NCBI GenBank assembly: GCA_025201375.1
Contig: JAIWZP010000010.1
Span: 372,001 to 436,000 of the forward strand
DNA from: Gongronella butleri
Taxonomy: Eukaryota > Mucoromycota > Mucoromycetes > Mucorales > Cunninghamellaceae
DNA: 64,000 bases
Reading direction: 5' to 3'
This document shows, in pieces, positions 45,966-58,140 of the stretch. Both the position numbers and the translations under genes were made by a program. Below the pieces are notes generated by a model. The model was given only the letters and a program-made list of their open reading frames with translations, did not search any database and was not told the DNA's origin. The number at the start of each line of letters is the position of its first letter. The first letter of the stretch is position 1.

Positions 45966-47856
45966 CTAGGCTGTGGATTCTGTAATTTTCAAGTCCTTCT
46001 CTACAGAGGAGGTGAGGTCAATCAGGTCGGCGTCCGTCGTGTCGCCTTCAGGCGCGGATGATACAAGGTGGTGATGGGGTGGCGGGCCCATATACCTGTC
46101 CATTGGAGATGAAAAACAAAAAAGATGAATTCGCCCGTTTTACACAATTTTTTTTTTTTTTTTTTGCATTTCTTACGCGGGCACTGGGTAGGCCGAATTG
46201 GCCGGTGCGATGCCCAGCATGGTTTCAGGGGTGACGGGCATGTGTCGCATGGGGAAGCCGCCAGCCATGGACTGGAAATCGCGTGAGCGAACCATGCGCT
46301 TTCTGCTCGTCTGGTTCTTGAGTTTTTTCTGCGCAGGTGAGTCTGCAAAGCGCACCTGTAAAGGCGCCGACGACCCGTCAATGACGTGCCCATTGAACCT
46401 TTCAATGATCCCAATGGCTGCAGGTCGGTCCAGCATCCGCGCAAACCCAACGCCGCGGCTGATCCCCGTCTGAGGATCGCGCAAAATGCGATTCGACACG
46501 GTCTGCAGTGGATGGAACAATTCTTCCAATTTCTACAATGAAAAGGGGAAAAAATGGGGGTAAATAAAAAGGCGACAGGGGCAAACGTGTGACTGATTTT
46601 GATTTTCTTTTTTTTCTTTTTCTTTTTCTTTTTTCATCATTTTCTTTTTTTCATTTTTTTTTTTTTTACCTGCTCGGTCATGTCCAATGGCAGGTTGGAG
46701 ATGTAAATGTTGGTGGAGAACTCGTCTTGCAGGTTGCGTAGGCGCGAGCTGAAGGATTCCTGGCCGACGCGCGCAAAAGAAGCCTGCAGACCCGCATTGT
46801 TGAGCCCTTGGATGGCGCTCTGGCATTCATCCTCCTGTTCGTACATGGCAAACCCATAGCCTTTGCATTCGCCTGATTTTTGATCCAAAATAGCCTTGGA
46901 CGACGTCACGTTACCATAGCTGATAAGATAAAAAAAAAAAAGTCAGCCCGCGGGCGCGCGTCAACGTGCATATTTTTTTTTTTTAAAAAAAAAAAAGAGA
47001 TGAGCAATTACGCTTTGCACAATTCCAAAAACGAGTCATCGGTCGTGGAAGGCGACAAGCCGCGGACGTAGACATTGAGAGGGTGATGTATGGGTGTTTC
47101 GTCTTGCGAGCTGTTTGATTTTGCCGACGACGATGACGACGGGTGCGCATGGTGGTGATGGTGGTGCGGATGACGCTTGCGGCCGTCGTAATAGGGCCCG
47201 ACCATGGGTGGCGACGAGCCCACGGGCGTGAGTACGGGCGACGAGATGTGCAGCGGTGGGAAAGGCGGGTGCATTGAGTGCGGCGGCAGTACATAGGCCG
47301 TGGTGGGCGACAAGGTCGTATTTGGGCCTGCATTGGCATTGGATGCACCATTTGCCTGACCAGACGACGATGCCTGTTGCTGCTGTGGATGCGGGGGCAT
47401 GCCGTGCGGGTGGTGATGGTGGTGGTGTGGATGGTGCGGATGCGCCGCAGGATGGTGGTGGTGATGGTGCGGATGATGATGGTACTGGTACGTGGGACTG
47501 AATGGCGGACTGGTCGGGTTCATGGGAGGCGATTGAGGATGCAAAACGGGCGACCCCGGGTAGCTCGGGTATTCTTGATAGTAGAATTGCGGGCTGACCG
47601 GATAAAACACGTACGTTTGCTCGTAACCGCTCGCTCCACCATTGGCCTGGATTTCATACGCAAGCGTCTGGTCGATATACCCGTACGGAGGGTAAGCGGG
47701 CGACACGGGTGACAGCACGCGAGGCGTCGTGGACGCCGCCGCCGCCGCTGCCGCCGCTCCCGCAGACGGCGCAGACACCGTGGGGGCAACCACAGGCGAG
47801 CTGCTGGGAGACGCCGTGCGTGCGTCGCCACTCGAGTCGGAAGAAGGCGTTGTCAT
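45966..47856 (-). CDS. Two-RRM RNA-binding protein, RBMS/MSSP-like
   Basis: Predicted single-strand nucleic-acid binding protein of 526 residues from four exons (47856-47012, 46919-46670, 46532-46177, 46095-45966). The first 255 residues are disordered: Ala run, Ser/Pro/Tyr repeats and several His-rich tracts (HHHHHHPAAHPHHPHHHHHH). RRM1 starts at LNVYVRGLSPSTTDDSF (about 259) with RNP1 KGYGFAMY; RRM2 starts at TNIYISNLPLDMTEQ (about 350) with RNP1 RGVGFARM. The pairing of these RRMs, their spacing and the text around RILRDPQTGISRGVGFARM agree with the animal RBMS family. A KKLKNQTSRKRM basic patch follows RRM2, and the tail ends in an acidic DLIDLTSSVEKD. Likely role is mRNA 3'UTR binding; not provable here. 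Confidence 0.88.
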
Positions 47857-49244
47857 GACAAAGCTATAAAATAAAAACGCAACAAGAAGCCAAAGATGAG
47901 CACTTCATCCAACAACACCCTTTTAGTACGAAAAAAAAGGGGGAGAAAAGGAAAAAAGAGAAACTGGGCTGGGGCCCCGACAAATAGTCTAGATAATAAA
48001 AAAAAAGCGGCACTCGACAAACACTCTTTTACCTTTCTACAAAAAATAAACAATAAAGAAATAAATAAAGAAAAAGAAAGGCGAGAAATAAAGTAGACCG
48101 AGAACGAACAATAAAAATAAAAAAAGTTGCAAAGGATTGAATAAAAAAAAAGGGAAAGGAACAGGGAGTCAAAAAGGCTCTCTTTTTTGCCCCTCTCCTT
48201 CATGTCGCAGCCAATCACCCATTGTACGACATTCGCTTCGCTGGAAAAGGCAAGTCCGGTACTGAAGCCTTCTCCCAAAAGGGCTGCCTCACCACACACC
48301 TTTGGGGGTGGGCCTCGCGTCCCTTTTTGCCAGCCTGCGGCGATGTGCCAAATGCACACGCCATGTGATCCCACTCAAAATAATAAAACAAGGTGCAATG
48401 TCGCACGCACAAATCGGCGATGTTTTGAAAGAAAAATAAAACCTTTTTTTTTTTCTACAATGCATTCATTTAATACTTTTGCACTTCGACATTTGCTTGA
48501 ATTTTGACGTCCAATGGGTGAACCGCCTTCCATTGTCTTGGATCCACTCACTCATTACGTACACCTCAGCGGCCATCAGAGCGCAGTCGAAAAGTAAAAA
48601 AAAAAAAAAAAAAAAAAAGGTGTGAAAAAAAAAACAAAAACAAAAACAACCCATTGATCTGGCTCACACTGACTTTTGAACCTGCATTGTGTAAGGTCAG
48701 TCTTGCAGCGCTCTCGTCCAATTTGATCACAAGCTTTCAAATTAGGGTCGCGACACAAAAGTAACACGGCCAAGTTGCAAGATCATACCCACGTCGTCTA
48801 TTTGTGTTCTTTGCAACTTTCGCGGCACAACACACAGCCCGTCATGGGTCCTTAATATAAAGCTATCATTGGAACCCGATCCGAAAAAATATGCACATAT
48901 GAAATCAGAGTCGCTTGACAAAGTACGGAAAATATGATACGCGTGAATCAGCGCTTTTTTGAAGGATTTACGCTCAACCCACATTTTGCGCTTGACAAGA
49001 CATGCATGATGATGGGTTTTTTTTTTTTTTTTTTGCTCTATACCTGTCTGCTGCGCTTCAAGCGCGCACTGCTGTACTCTGATCCGGTATCTACAACACT
49101 TTTTATCTCGAAATATCAAATTACTTGTATGCCTCATGAACGATCGGCTTCGAAATTGCACCACAGCATATCATTTGATGGTTTCGACTTTGCAATGGAT
49201 ACTTTACGTAGTGACGTTGTTCCTTGGAATAAAATTGACCTTCA
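47857..49244. other. Upstream region of the RBMS-like gene
   Basis: A/T-homopolymer-rich sequence. A CCAAT box at 48211-48215, about 355 bp upstream of the RBMS-like start, may belong to its promoter. Runs of A at 48597-48618 and T at 49018-49034 are prominent. No coding signal. Confidence 0.45.
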
Positions 49245-52110
49245 AAGCGATCAATGAACAAGATTCGGAGGACGCGCCCGGCAAAAGAGGGTAAGATCCT
49301 CTCCATTTTGGTACATAGCACACGCGACAATGGCCCAACGTATCGACGCGCGAGTCGTCTCAAATGAATCTGTGATTAAAGACGATAAAGGCGTTTGTGT
49401 TTTGGAAGGGTCGCCTTGAGATCTCAACGAGTTAATGACGCAATGATTCTGAAAACTCGCATTTCGATATTAGTTTGTTGGCAAACGTGATGTTCGTTTT
49501 TTAGTTCTGCCCGTCTGTCCATATCATCATATCATACTGTATTCACATATTTGCTTGAGCTTCCGTATGATAAGCGTCAAAAAAATCGGCCAGTATGATA
49601 TACTGTATCAGCATGCGCTCGAGAAAATGCACAAAAGCACAGTTTTCAACCGTTTTTTGGGACGGTAGCTTGCACACAAATACTGTAAAGTGTATGATCC
49701 GTCGATGATGGTTCAATTTCAGTGGACAGAAATTGACGCGTGCTATCATACTGTACTACAGTACTGTACTGTACAGTACTGTATCTTTCGATGCCTGAAG
49801 CATATGATAACGCTACAGTATGATACTGTACGTACGCGCACGGCACAAAAACGTACACATTTACAGTACCTTTTAAACAACAAAGAAGAGCGTGTTTTTC
49901 AGACTTTGGCGGCCAGCAGCTGTGCCTCCAGAATTTTTTTATCATACAGCCTACTTGCCCGCCAACGAAACCTGCGTCACGGTGTACTGTACGTACTGTA
50001 GTAAGCTACCGCGGGTATACTGTACTACTACTGCAGCCGCCCAGCAGCGCTCAAGAGACCACCAAGAGCAGACGACGGACCTGCCCGATTTTTTTCGACT
50101 CGAAAATGCCAAAAACCTCCTACTACTGTGCAGTATCATAAATTTGTACTACTGTACGTATTTTGCATTCATCTGTCCACCTGCATGGTTGACCCCGATC
50201 AAAAATACAGTAGCCGCATCGCATTCAGCGCAAAATTTAGAACAAAAAAGTTTAAACCCCCAAAGCGCTACGACCACTTTTGAAAAATTCAGGGGTCACT
50301 CAGGGGTCACACATTTCAATCTCAGAAAATGCCAAATTTGGGAAATTTCAAACTCCGGGCGATCAATGCATCCCAAACAGGTGAATCCGACGAAACGCGA
50401 TTGGCAGAAAAAATGGCAGATCGCCGCAACTTTAAGAAAAATGCCCAAAGAGTGACGCATGAACGCCGATCGACTGAGAAAGTTGCCTACTTTGATGCGA
50501 ATTTTTTTCGCAAAAATTTAAGGTTTGAGACTCCCAAATTAAGGCGGTGGTGGATTGCATGGAATTTTTATTTTTTTTAATTTTTTTTACAGTACTGTAT
50601 GATATCATATTTTTTTTAATTTGCACATTTTTGTGCGCTGAGCGGGCTGCAGTAGCCTGGTGGTGATGAAATGACCGATGCAAAAAAACGTTAGAGCCCA
50701 AGCTACTGTACGTACTGTACCGTCCCCTACCAAAAAAAATGTCGCAAAGTCAATTTTTCTGCAGTGCCAGCACTCACGTTAATCACTTTTATAATCTCTT
50801 CTTCTGGATTGATCAAAAATGGCTCCAGTGACATGAAATTTTGTACAAACAATGGTATGGAGGTATAAAAAAGACTACAAAATTATAAAACGGATATCGT
50901 GAGCGGGTTTTGAAATAGAACAAAAAAGGGGAACCTGACGCGTCACGCGACGCGACGCGTACCCAAGCTTATACAATGGCCTGTGGAGACGAGTTGACAT
51001 TATGAATCAATATCTCCAAATTTTTCTGAAACATCCGTGGTGGAAGTGTTTAATTATTCTGTCAATTCATTTTAGGGCACACGTGTCATGCCAGAGCGCA
51101 GCGTGCCAATTGGTCAATTTGTCACTGTGACACGTCCGACGCGTCATATGCCGCGATTTCCTTAATGTGACCGTGGTGACCTAGCTGGATGACATACTGT
51201 AATCACAGCTACTCAATAGCATTTACTTTTAGGCTCTCAAATTAAATAATTATCATAGTTTTAAGTCAACAAAGAGATTAATTTTTTTGCTAGAGATAAA
51301 ATCATTTTTCCATGATTTTTTGGCGCTTTGCGCGTCATACAGTAGGGACAAATAAATTGACCAATTGGCACGCTGCGCTCTGGCATGACACGTGTGCCCT
51401 AAAATGAATTGACAGAAATAATTAAACACTTCCACGGATGTTTCAGAAAAATTTGGAGATATTGATTCATAATGTCAACTCGTCTCCACAGGCCATTGTA
51501 TAAGCAAGCTTGAGTACGCGTCGCGTCGCGTGACGCGTCAGGTTCCCCTTTTTTGTTCTATTTCAAAACCCGCTCACGATATCCGTTTTATAATTTTGTA
51601 GTCTTTTTTATACCTCCATACCATTGTTTGTACAAAATTTCATGTCACTGGAGCCATTTTTGATCAATACAGAAGAGATTATAAAAGTGATTAACGTGAG
51701 TGCTGGCACTGCAGAAAAATTGACTTTGCGACATTTTTTTTGGTAGGGGACGGTACAGTAGTACTGTAGCGCGCTGCAACAACTCATCCCATTAGATGCT
51801 TTGCCCCCATTCTTAACTTGTTAGTAAATAATCTGCAATAAAAATCACAGGTTTACAACAGTATTAGGCCGTTCTCAAGCAAATGGCGATTGCAGAAATT
51901 GCTCGGAAAAGCCAATTTCTCCATCAGTTTTGACCAGATCGCGGTGAAACTACTGTATAAAAGTACAGTAGTTGTTGAATTCGAAAGCGATTCAGTAGCC
52001 TCATTCGACACGTTGTTAAAAGCACCGTCAGTTGTTTTTTACGATGTCGAGAAACTCTGGTTTGAAAATTTATCCAATGTTTGATTGACTTTTGCAAGCG
52101 TGCGTCGTGT
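49245..52110. repeat. Dispersed repeat, copy B, with nested insertions
   Basis: Outer parts are shared with copy C (49245-49935 with 24840-25440) and with copy A in reverse (50245-50700 and 51770-52110 with 13060-12240). The piece 50713-51760 is absent from copy A and is an insertion. Many TACTGTA-type words interrupt the similarity with copies A and C. No coding frame of quality remains. Confidence 0.82.
50713..51760. mobile_element. 1.05-kb palindromic (foldback/MITE-like) element
   Basis: Terminal inverted repeats of about 400 bp: the left starts TACTGTACCGTCCCCTACC (50713) and the right ends with its exact complement (51760). Arms run to about 51115 and from about 51346, leaving a spacer of about 230 bp. 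The arms look nearly identical by eye. The element interrupts a repeat whose other copy (12240-12790) is uninterrupted at the equivalent point near 12690, giving an empty site. No transposase frame is present, so it must be mobilised by a source elsewhere if active. Confidence 0.88.
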
Positions 52111-52702
52111 AAAGCAAGATTGTCCTCCATCGGCGTGAAAGCATTACTGTTGTAATCTGATATGATGATAACATGATATCATACTGTAATTCATGTTGTC
52201 ACGGCCCAGGCTGGCGCAGCAAGCACTAGTAGCCGTGACACTCATCAGCCCCGCACGCTCAGCATTGACGCGTCAATGCCAATTTTTTTACTGTTGTACT
52301 GTAACGACCGACGCGACTACACGTCATTTATGATATGCAAAACCACCATCTTTCTTCTTTTTTTTCAATTCCCAATGCAACAAGCAGCAATATGATACTG
52401 CAATACATATCAATATCCTGCCATTCCTTTTCAAGCCCACAGACGACGTCATACCCTCGGCGAGCATCATCGAGGTACTGTATCTTTGGATCAAGCACGC
52501 GTCGTCAAGCATCCTATTTCTGCACAAAAAAACACATACATTACACTCAGGTCACGTTACAATATTAAAGCACCGTTCGTTTGTTGTGTTTCTAGGGATT
52601 TTTTTTTTGTTATCATGGGGATATGGACCCGCGCACCCGACATATACTGTAACAGTATGCGCCCGATACCTCTCAAAAAACAGTGCCAGGCAGAACAAAC
52701 AA
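52111..52702. other. AT-rich segment with TACTGTA motifs
   Basis: Several CATACTGTA or TACTGTAAC words (near 52184, 52295, 52475, 52647) in otherwise unremarkable sequence. No gene. Confidence 0.4.
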
Positions 52703-52707
52703 TTTTC

Positions 52708-52807
52708 GGCCACCTGCCACCCGCCACCTACAGCCTGCCACCTGTCGCCTGCAGCCCGCCACCCACGGAAGCCCGCAGCCCGTAGCCCACTACCCGCCAC
52801 CCGCAGC
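52708..52807. repeat. Degenerate CCACC/GCCTGC minisatellite
   Basis: About 100 bp of imperfect units of the kind GCCACCTGCCACCCG and GCAGCCCGCCACC, sharply GC-rich inside an AT-rich island. Confidence 0.7.
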
Positions 52808-52839
52808 ATCCCTGAACCTGTTATCATATTAAAAAAGTA

Positions 52840-53110
52840 GTTACCGTATGCGGATTTTTTGGACTTTCCCGGCTTGCTGTGCCTCCAGAAAATATTAAAA
52901 AGTTACTACTTGCTCACGGATGAAACAAGCGTCGCGACAAGAACTAGAGCCAGTACGCGGGATGGCCGATGGCGGGATAGGCCCACTCGATTTTTTTTTT
53001 TACGGTGATCTCAATATTATTTACTGTATGATAAATTTCAAAATCCCGAATTTGTCCCATTTTCATGTATCTCGCGTATGCTTGACTGCTCCCGCTCAAA
53101 AATAGTTGTA
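52840..53110. repeat. Dispersed repeat, copy D (partial)
   Basis: Shares order and orientation with 49890-50225 of copy B: a GCTGTGCCTCCAGAA block, then a CTTGC-CACGGATGAAAC-type block, a T-run, and CTCAAAAATAG at the end. Strongly diverged. Confidence 0.6.
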
Positions 53111-53534
53111 TGTCTGGTGGTGCAACGCATAATGGCGGCAAAAATAAAAAAAAGTGACAAAATACGAAAATAGTCGGTAAAATGACAAAAACGTGGCACC
53201 ACAACTAACGTTGTCAAATGCATGGACACAGGGAACGGTGCATGGGGCATGGGGGGTGGGGAAAAGATGAATTCATACATGATACATCTATGCGTCATCG
53301 TTTGGAAGTCGGATGAGCCATTGGAAAGATTCTTGGCGACCGCCGAGCGCCCTTTTACGGGTGTTCCGATTCAGGGCCAACTTTGACTCATGACCTGCTC
53401 CGCACGAGCCCTCGAATCGGGTGGCGGAAGGTGAAAAAGGAAGCATAAAAAAGCGTCGGATGATCGTTTCGCGATTTTTTTTCTTATTCACACACACGCA
53501 TACCATACAAAGCTGTTTTTTTTTCCTTACAATC
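53111..53534. promoter_or_regulatory. Upstream region of the OCIA-like gene
   Basis: 424 bp with a G-rich stretch (GGGGCATGGGGGGTGGGG near 53243) and a T-rich leader before the start codon. No other feature recognised. Confidence 0.35.
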
Positions 53535-54391
53535 ATGCGCAACGACTATCTCAATGAGCGACTCCACGAGATCAAAAAGTATGAATTGACCGATGACGAG
53601 GTCGCGTCACTCAAGTCTGCCATACGCACGGTCCGCTGGCACTCTATGGTGGGTGGACTTGCCCTGAGCACTGCCGTCTTTTTCTTTGGTAAGAGCAAAC
53701 TGACGATGACGACGCGCGCGTGCGCGAGGCGTGGGGATGGGGGGAATAAAGAGGCGTCAAGAAAGAGATGCTGACTTTTTTTTTTTTTTTTTGACATTTG
53801 CAGCGCGTTCGCGACGATGGCGTCCTTTGCCCAAGATTTTTGCGACAGGCGCGGGTCTGATGTTTGGCTCCCAGCTCGGGTTCGCAAGCGGCGCAGCCAG
53901 CAGCATGAAGACGCTGCAGTCGATGTCCAATAATGAGCATCTTATGGGCATTGCCAAGGAATTAAGGTGAGTTTGCGAATTGCAAAAAAAAAAAAATCAG
54001 GCCGAAGTAAGCTTATTTTTTTTCCCCCTGTGATAGAACCGAGTTTCTTGGTGCCAAGGGCATGGTGCTTGACGAAGGTGCGCGGCGCCCAAGACGCATG
54101 ACGCAGCAGGAAAAGGAGGAATTTTATAGAAAATCTGCCGAGGCGCGTGAGGCGCGCGCGGCAGCACGCGCCAATGGCACGGATGGTAGCCAGGCTCTCG
54201 TCACACCAAGCTCCGACGGCACGATGGACAATGAAACCTCGCTCAAGAGTGCATGGGACGCTGTACGTCATCCGCCGTCGTACAACGCACCAGAAAATGA
54301 CAATGCACCCGGCAGCAACAGTCCATTGGATTGGACAAAGTCTTCGGCATCGCAGAAAAAGAACAAATGGGGCGACGAGGTGATCGAGTAA
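53535..54391 (+). CDS. Small OCIA-domain-like membrane protein
   Basis: 223-residue protein from three exons (53535-53688, 53804-53966, 54037-54391). The N-terminal 110 residues resemble the OCIA domain: a short helix (LTDDEVASLKSAIRTVRWHS), a first membrane helix (MVGGLALSTAVFFFA), a basic loop and a second helix with small residues (KIFATGAGLMFGSQLGFASGAASS) followed by MKTLQSMSNNEHLMGI. Known OCIA proteins sit in mitochondrial inner or endosomal membranes and act in respiratory-complex assembly. The C-terminal half is charged and disordered (RRPRRMTQQEKEEFYRKSAEAREARAAARA) and ends NKWGDEVIE. The family link rests on layout and short identities, not on a search. Its stop lies 60 bp from the stop of the convergent sugar-porter gene, so the 3'UTRs overlap. 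Confidence 0.6.
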
Positions 54392-54451
54392 AAAGCACTG
54401 CGCTCTTTTTTTTCGTTTTTATTTGCATCCATGTACCATTTTCAATTAAAT

Positions 54452-55535
54452 TCATTGTTTTATATTCCCCACATTTGTTTGTAATGAAGGCGAGGGTGGC
54501 GACACGCGTCGATGGTACGTCCAAAGGTCTTCCAGCACCGGATATTCAAATATGGACGTCTTTGCCCCTGATGCAAACTCCGCGTCAAACAATGGATACA
54601 AGAGAGATTCTTTTTCACGCAGCTTGTCCATCTCTGCCATGGTTTCCGCTGCGCTCTGCGGATGATGCGTGTTTTCGTCATAGTAATTGAGGTTGCTTTG
54701 AAAGATCAAGTCGACCTCTTCCAACGATTTCCCCTGTTTCGTTTAAAAAACGCATTGGCCCGTCTTTTTTTCATTTTTTTCATTTTTTTCTCTTTCGTTC
54801 TCTTTGGATTCCATGCGATTTTTGGGCTACTTACATTGGTTTCTGGGAAGAACAGGTGCACAATAAAAGCTGTGATTAGACATGAGATGGCATACACAAA
54901 GTATGTGGCGCCGTGGATGCTCGTGAGCATGGTTGGGGTGATTTTGAGCACGACAAATGTAAAGAGCCATCCTGAAGCTGCAGAGATGGACAATGCATAA
55001 GCGCGCATGCCTAGGAAAAATGAGAAGAAACGTGTCAATGGCTGCTAAATTTTGGATTTTTTTCTCCAAAAAAGGTACTCTGGGTATAGAGCTCGCTGGG
55101 ATATACCCATGAAATGACGCCCCACGTGTATCCCATGATGGCAATGAAGAGATTTCCCAAGACCAGGAACGCGACGGCGTTGCGGTAAGCGAATTCCGAA
55201 TCGTGATGCGGCACAATGTCGTCGTAGATTTCATCGCCACTGATGGCGAGATCCCAAGCCTTTTGGACGTATTTGAAATCTCCAATGATGGCGATGGTGC
55301 CCATGATAGCAAGACACACAAAGCCGAGCAGCGCACCAATGAACAGCGTGAACCGTCGACTATAATGATCAATCTTTTTACATCAAAAAGCACATCAATG
55401 GCTGTCCGTACCGCCTTATTTTTTTTTTTTGACAGCATCTTACAAAGACCATGGCAAAGAACGACGAAATACAGTACACCGTGCCCGAGATGGCATTGGC
55501 TACGACAAAAAAAGGCAAGTCAATACCTGGTGATC

Positions 55536-55567
<32 letters not shown>

Positions 55568-56808
55568 AAATTGTTGCTTACAAAAGAGTTGTGGCGACCC
55601 AACCTGGATGTCCAATCCAGGCAGGATTTGTGCAGCAAAGGCACTAGGAGGAGTTCGGATCAATGGAAAAGCATAAAAAAAGGAATTGAGGGCTTACATG
55701 ACCACTGGCGTGCCTGTCCATTGCATGGCGGATTGTACGGTGACGCCGAGAAGCAGGCGTCTCAGGTTATTTTCAGGTGGGCCGCTGAAGAGTCGTGTGT
55801 AGCTATCATGATTTCGGAACCCGTTCTCATACGTGATTGCTTGGCGCATGGCGTGATATTCCATGACCACATGGGGATGATTGGTCGTGCCGTCACCACG
55901 GATCGTGGCCAAGATTTGCAATGCACGCTCATCCTGCCGCTTGGCCACCAGGTATCTTGGACTCTCGGGAATCACAAGCAACGACAGCATCAGCACCGTG
56001 CACGGCAACAATTGGAGCGCAATTGGAAGACTGTGGAAAATTGGATCAATTTCGCCATTTTTGCATTTGTGGTGCCTTTTTTTTTCTTTTTTTTATTTAT
56101 TAACCTCCAGGACGCGCTCGTGGGCAAGTGATGCGTTCCGTACGTAATCCAGTCGCTGGTTGCAATGCCAAGTGTCAGTGCAAATTGTTCAATGGCCATC
56201 AAGCGGCCGCGCAAGTTTTTTGGCGCGATTTCCGCAATGTCTGCATGAAATCGGCACAAAATAAGTTTCCCGACCAGGCACCATTCATGTTGCTCGCTTA
56301 CATAAGGGCACGATCGTCGTAAAAGATCTGGCAAAATAGATGAACGCGCGTCAAAGCCCGCGATTTTTCTTTTTTTTTGTGCGTGTGTGCATATTTTTAA
56401 GCAATTGTACCCCGTGGCGAACCCTGAGACGGCGCGTCCAGCGCGGAACATTGTTGAATTTTCGGCCGCGATTTGTAATGGGCTTGTGAGGAGGAACAGG
56501 CAACCACCGAAGGCGAGGATGGCCTTTCTACCGAGTCTGTCTGCAAAGGCGCCGGCGACTAAGCAGCCAGCCGCTGCGCACAGCGACGTGACCCCGATGA
56601 TCTGACCGGAGAGGTCGCCGTGGATCACGTCGTCGTAGAATTGACGCATCTGCACGATCCCCGTCAGGGCTTCCCAATTGTACCTGGAGCCAAAAACAAA
56701 AAAAAAATCGATGAGCGCCTCCTGGGAATCACCCATACGCATCCCCTCACTTACCCATTACCCAAACTTAATCAAGCCAAGAGAACCAGTGAGTAACATT
56801 GCGACCAT
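54452..56808 (-). CDS. MFS sugar transporter
   Basis: Major-facilitator hexose-type porter. Eleven exons (56808-56762, 56683-56411, 56328-56303, 56240-56105, 56030-55698, 55643-55582, 55499-55444, 55401-55382, 55359-55079, 55010-54835, 54733-54452) give 563 residues. Signatures: GSLGLIKFGYNWEALTG in helix 1, GCLVAGAFADRLGRKAIL (the D-R-x-G-R-K loop), LRGRLMAIEQFALTLGI, IPESPRYLVAKRQDERA (PESPR-L), YTWGVISWVYPSELY and FFPETNGKSLEEVD (PETKG-LEE). The eighth exon is only 20 nt; it keeps frame but leaves the usual helix 8-9 D-x-x-G-R-R motif incomplete (FLIRRF), so that junction may be wrong. The start is uncertain because the first exon encodes just 15 residues. The C-terminal 90 residues are cytosolic. 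Substrate is not readable. Confidence 0.9.
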
Positions 56809-58106
56809 GATCAACCCGCGCCAAAAAAACAATCAAAAAATCACGGCCCTCTTCTCGATTTTTGGACACAACATGGCATTGAGCCGTCCCCTTGCTTACC
56901 ACAAAACCTCCAAGCGAGAGTGTACTACATTGCGCGAATAAAAATAGCAAAACAAAGCGATCAAATGGAAGAGCGGGTCGTCGTACAGGCAAAAAGTATT
57001 GAAAATAAAGTAAAGGTTGGTGTCACGCGCTTGTTCGTCCCGCCCCACCCCTCGTTTATGCTTATTTTCGCGGCGCCGTGGCGGCGTTTACCTGCAATAG
57101 GCATACACGCGCTGTGTGGAGTTCAGCTTGAAGCGCATTTAGGAAAGGAAAAAAAAAAAGAACGAACGTTTGGCAAACCCGCATTGGAGGGCATTGAAAG
57201 TAGAAATTCCGGTACATCTCACTGGGCCCTGATCGGAAACTTTAGCGCACCGCTTTCATCATCTTAGCTCAACAGGGTCTTGTTGGGAGCCAAAACAAAA
57301 CAAAAAAAAAAAAACCAAATAATAGAATCTTGCTTTCACGAGGCCAGGGTCCAAGCTGATTTCGATGTCACAATTGCACTGCAGGGCCGCTCTCACGGGC
57401 ACAACGGCTTAGCTAATGCCTTCAGGGTCAACCATGTTGATATTTTTGAGCAACGTTGCAACGCATTTCCGTGGGTTTCAAGGCCTTTTTGACAATCGTG
57501 GAGCAACGGATGTGGGGTGAGGGTGTTCCTTTTTGAATTTAGGGTGAGTCTGGAGTTGAAATTCGCTTCATTATGTAATGTCTCAATTTAGAAACATCAG
57601 ATGACGTGAATGGAACAGGGTCCCGCCCTTTCTTTTTTTATTTGCATCCTGCGGTTGAACAAGGGGGAGACATGCCCAAAAAAAAGGGGGCGATGAACAA
57701 CCTATGCACATCATGTTGTACATTGCATTGATTGAAAAAGAGATGCTTGTGAACCTGGGAGAGCGACCTTGCTCACTTCCCTGGCACGATGTTTTTTTTT
57801 TGTTTAATTGAGAAAGGTTTTACAAATGGAGGCTGGCTACATGAGCGGAGCTGAGCGCAAAAAAAAAGTGAGGCAACAAACCCTGACGTCGGTCCCTCCC
57901 CACCCTGATATGCCCGCTTTGTTCCATCATCTCCAATTTCTTTGTCTTGAATTGTCCAGTATCCTTTGTGGGGATGCAAAAAAAAAAAAAATCGGCGCCA
58001 TTTGCACCCTTTGAAGCGTTCCCCTTTTTGTTTCGTAAGCCGGGACGTGGTCATTAAAGAGCAAAAACTTGCTTGTGTCAGCCTTTGCCTGTCTTGATCA
58101 TCCGAG

Positions 58107-58140
<34 letters not shown>

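Noticed and set aside
47400..47480. GGTGGT/GATGGT repeat as a microsatellite of its own
   Set aside because: It encodes the His-rich disordered N-terminus of the RBMS-like protein.
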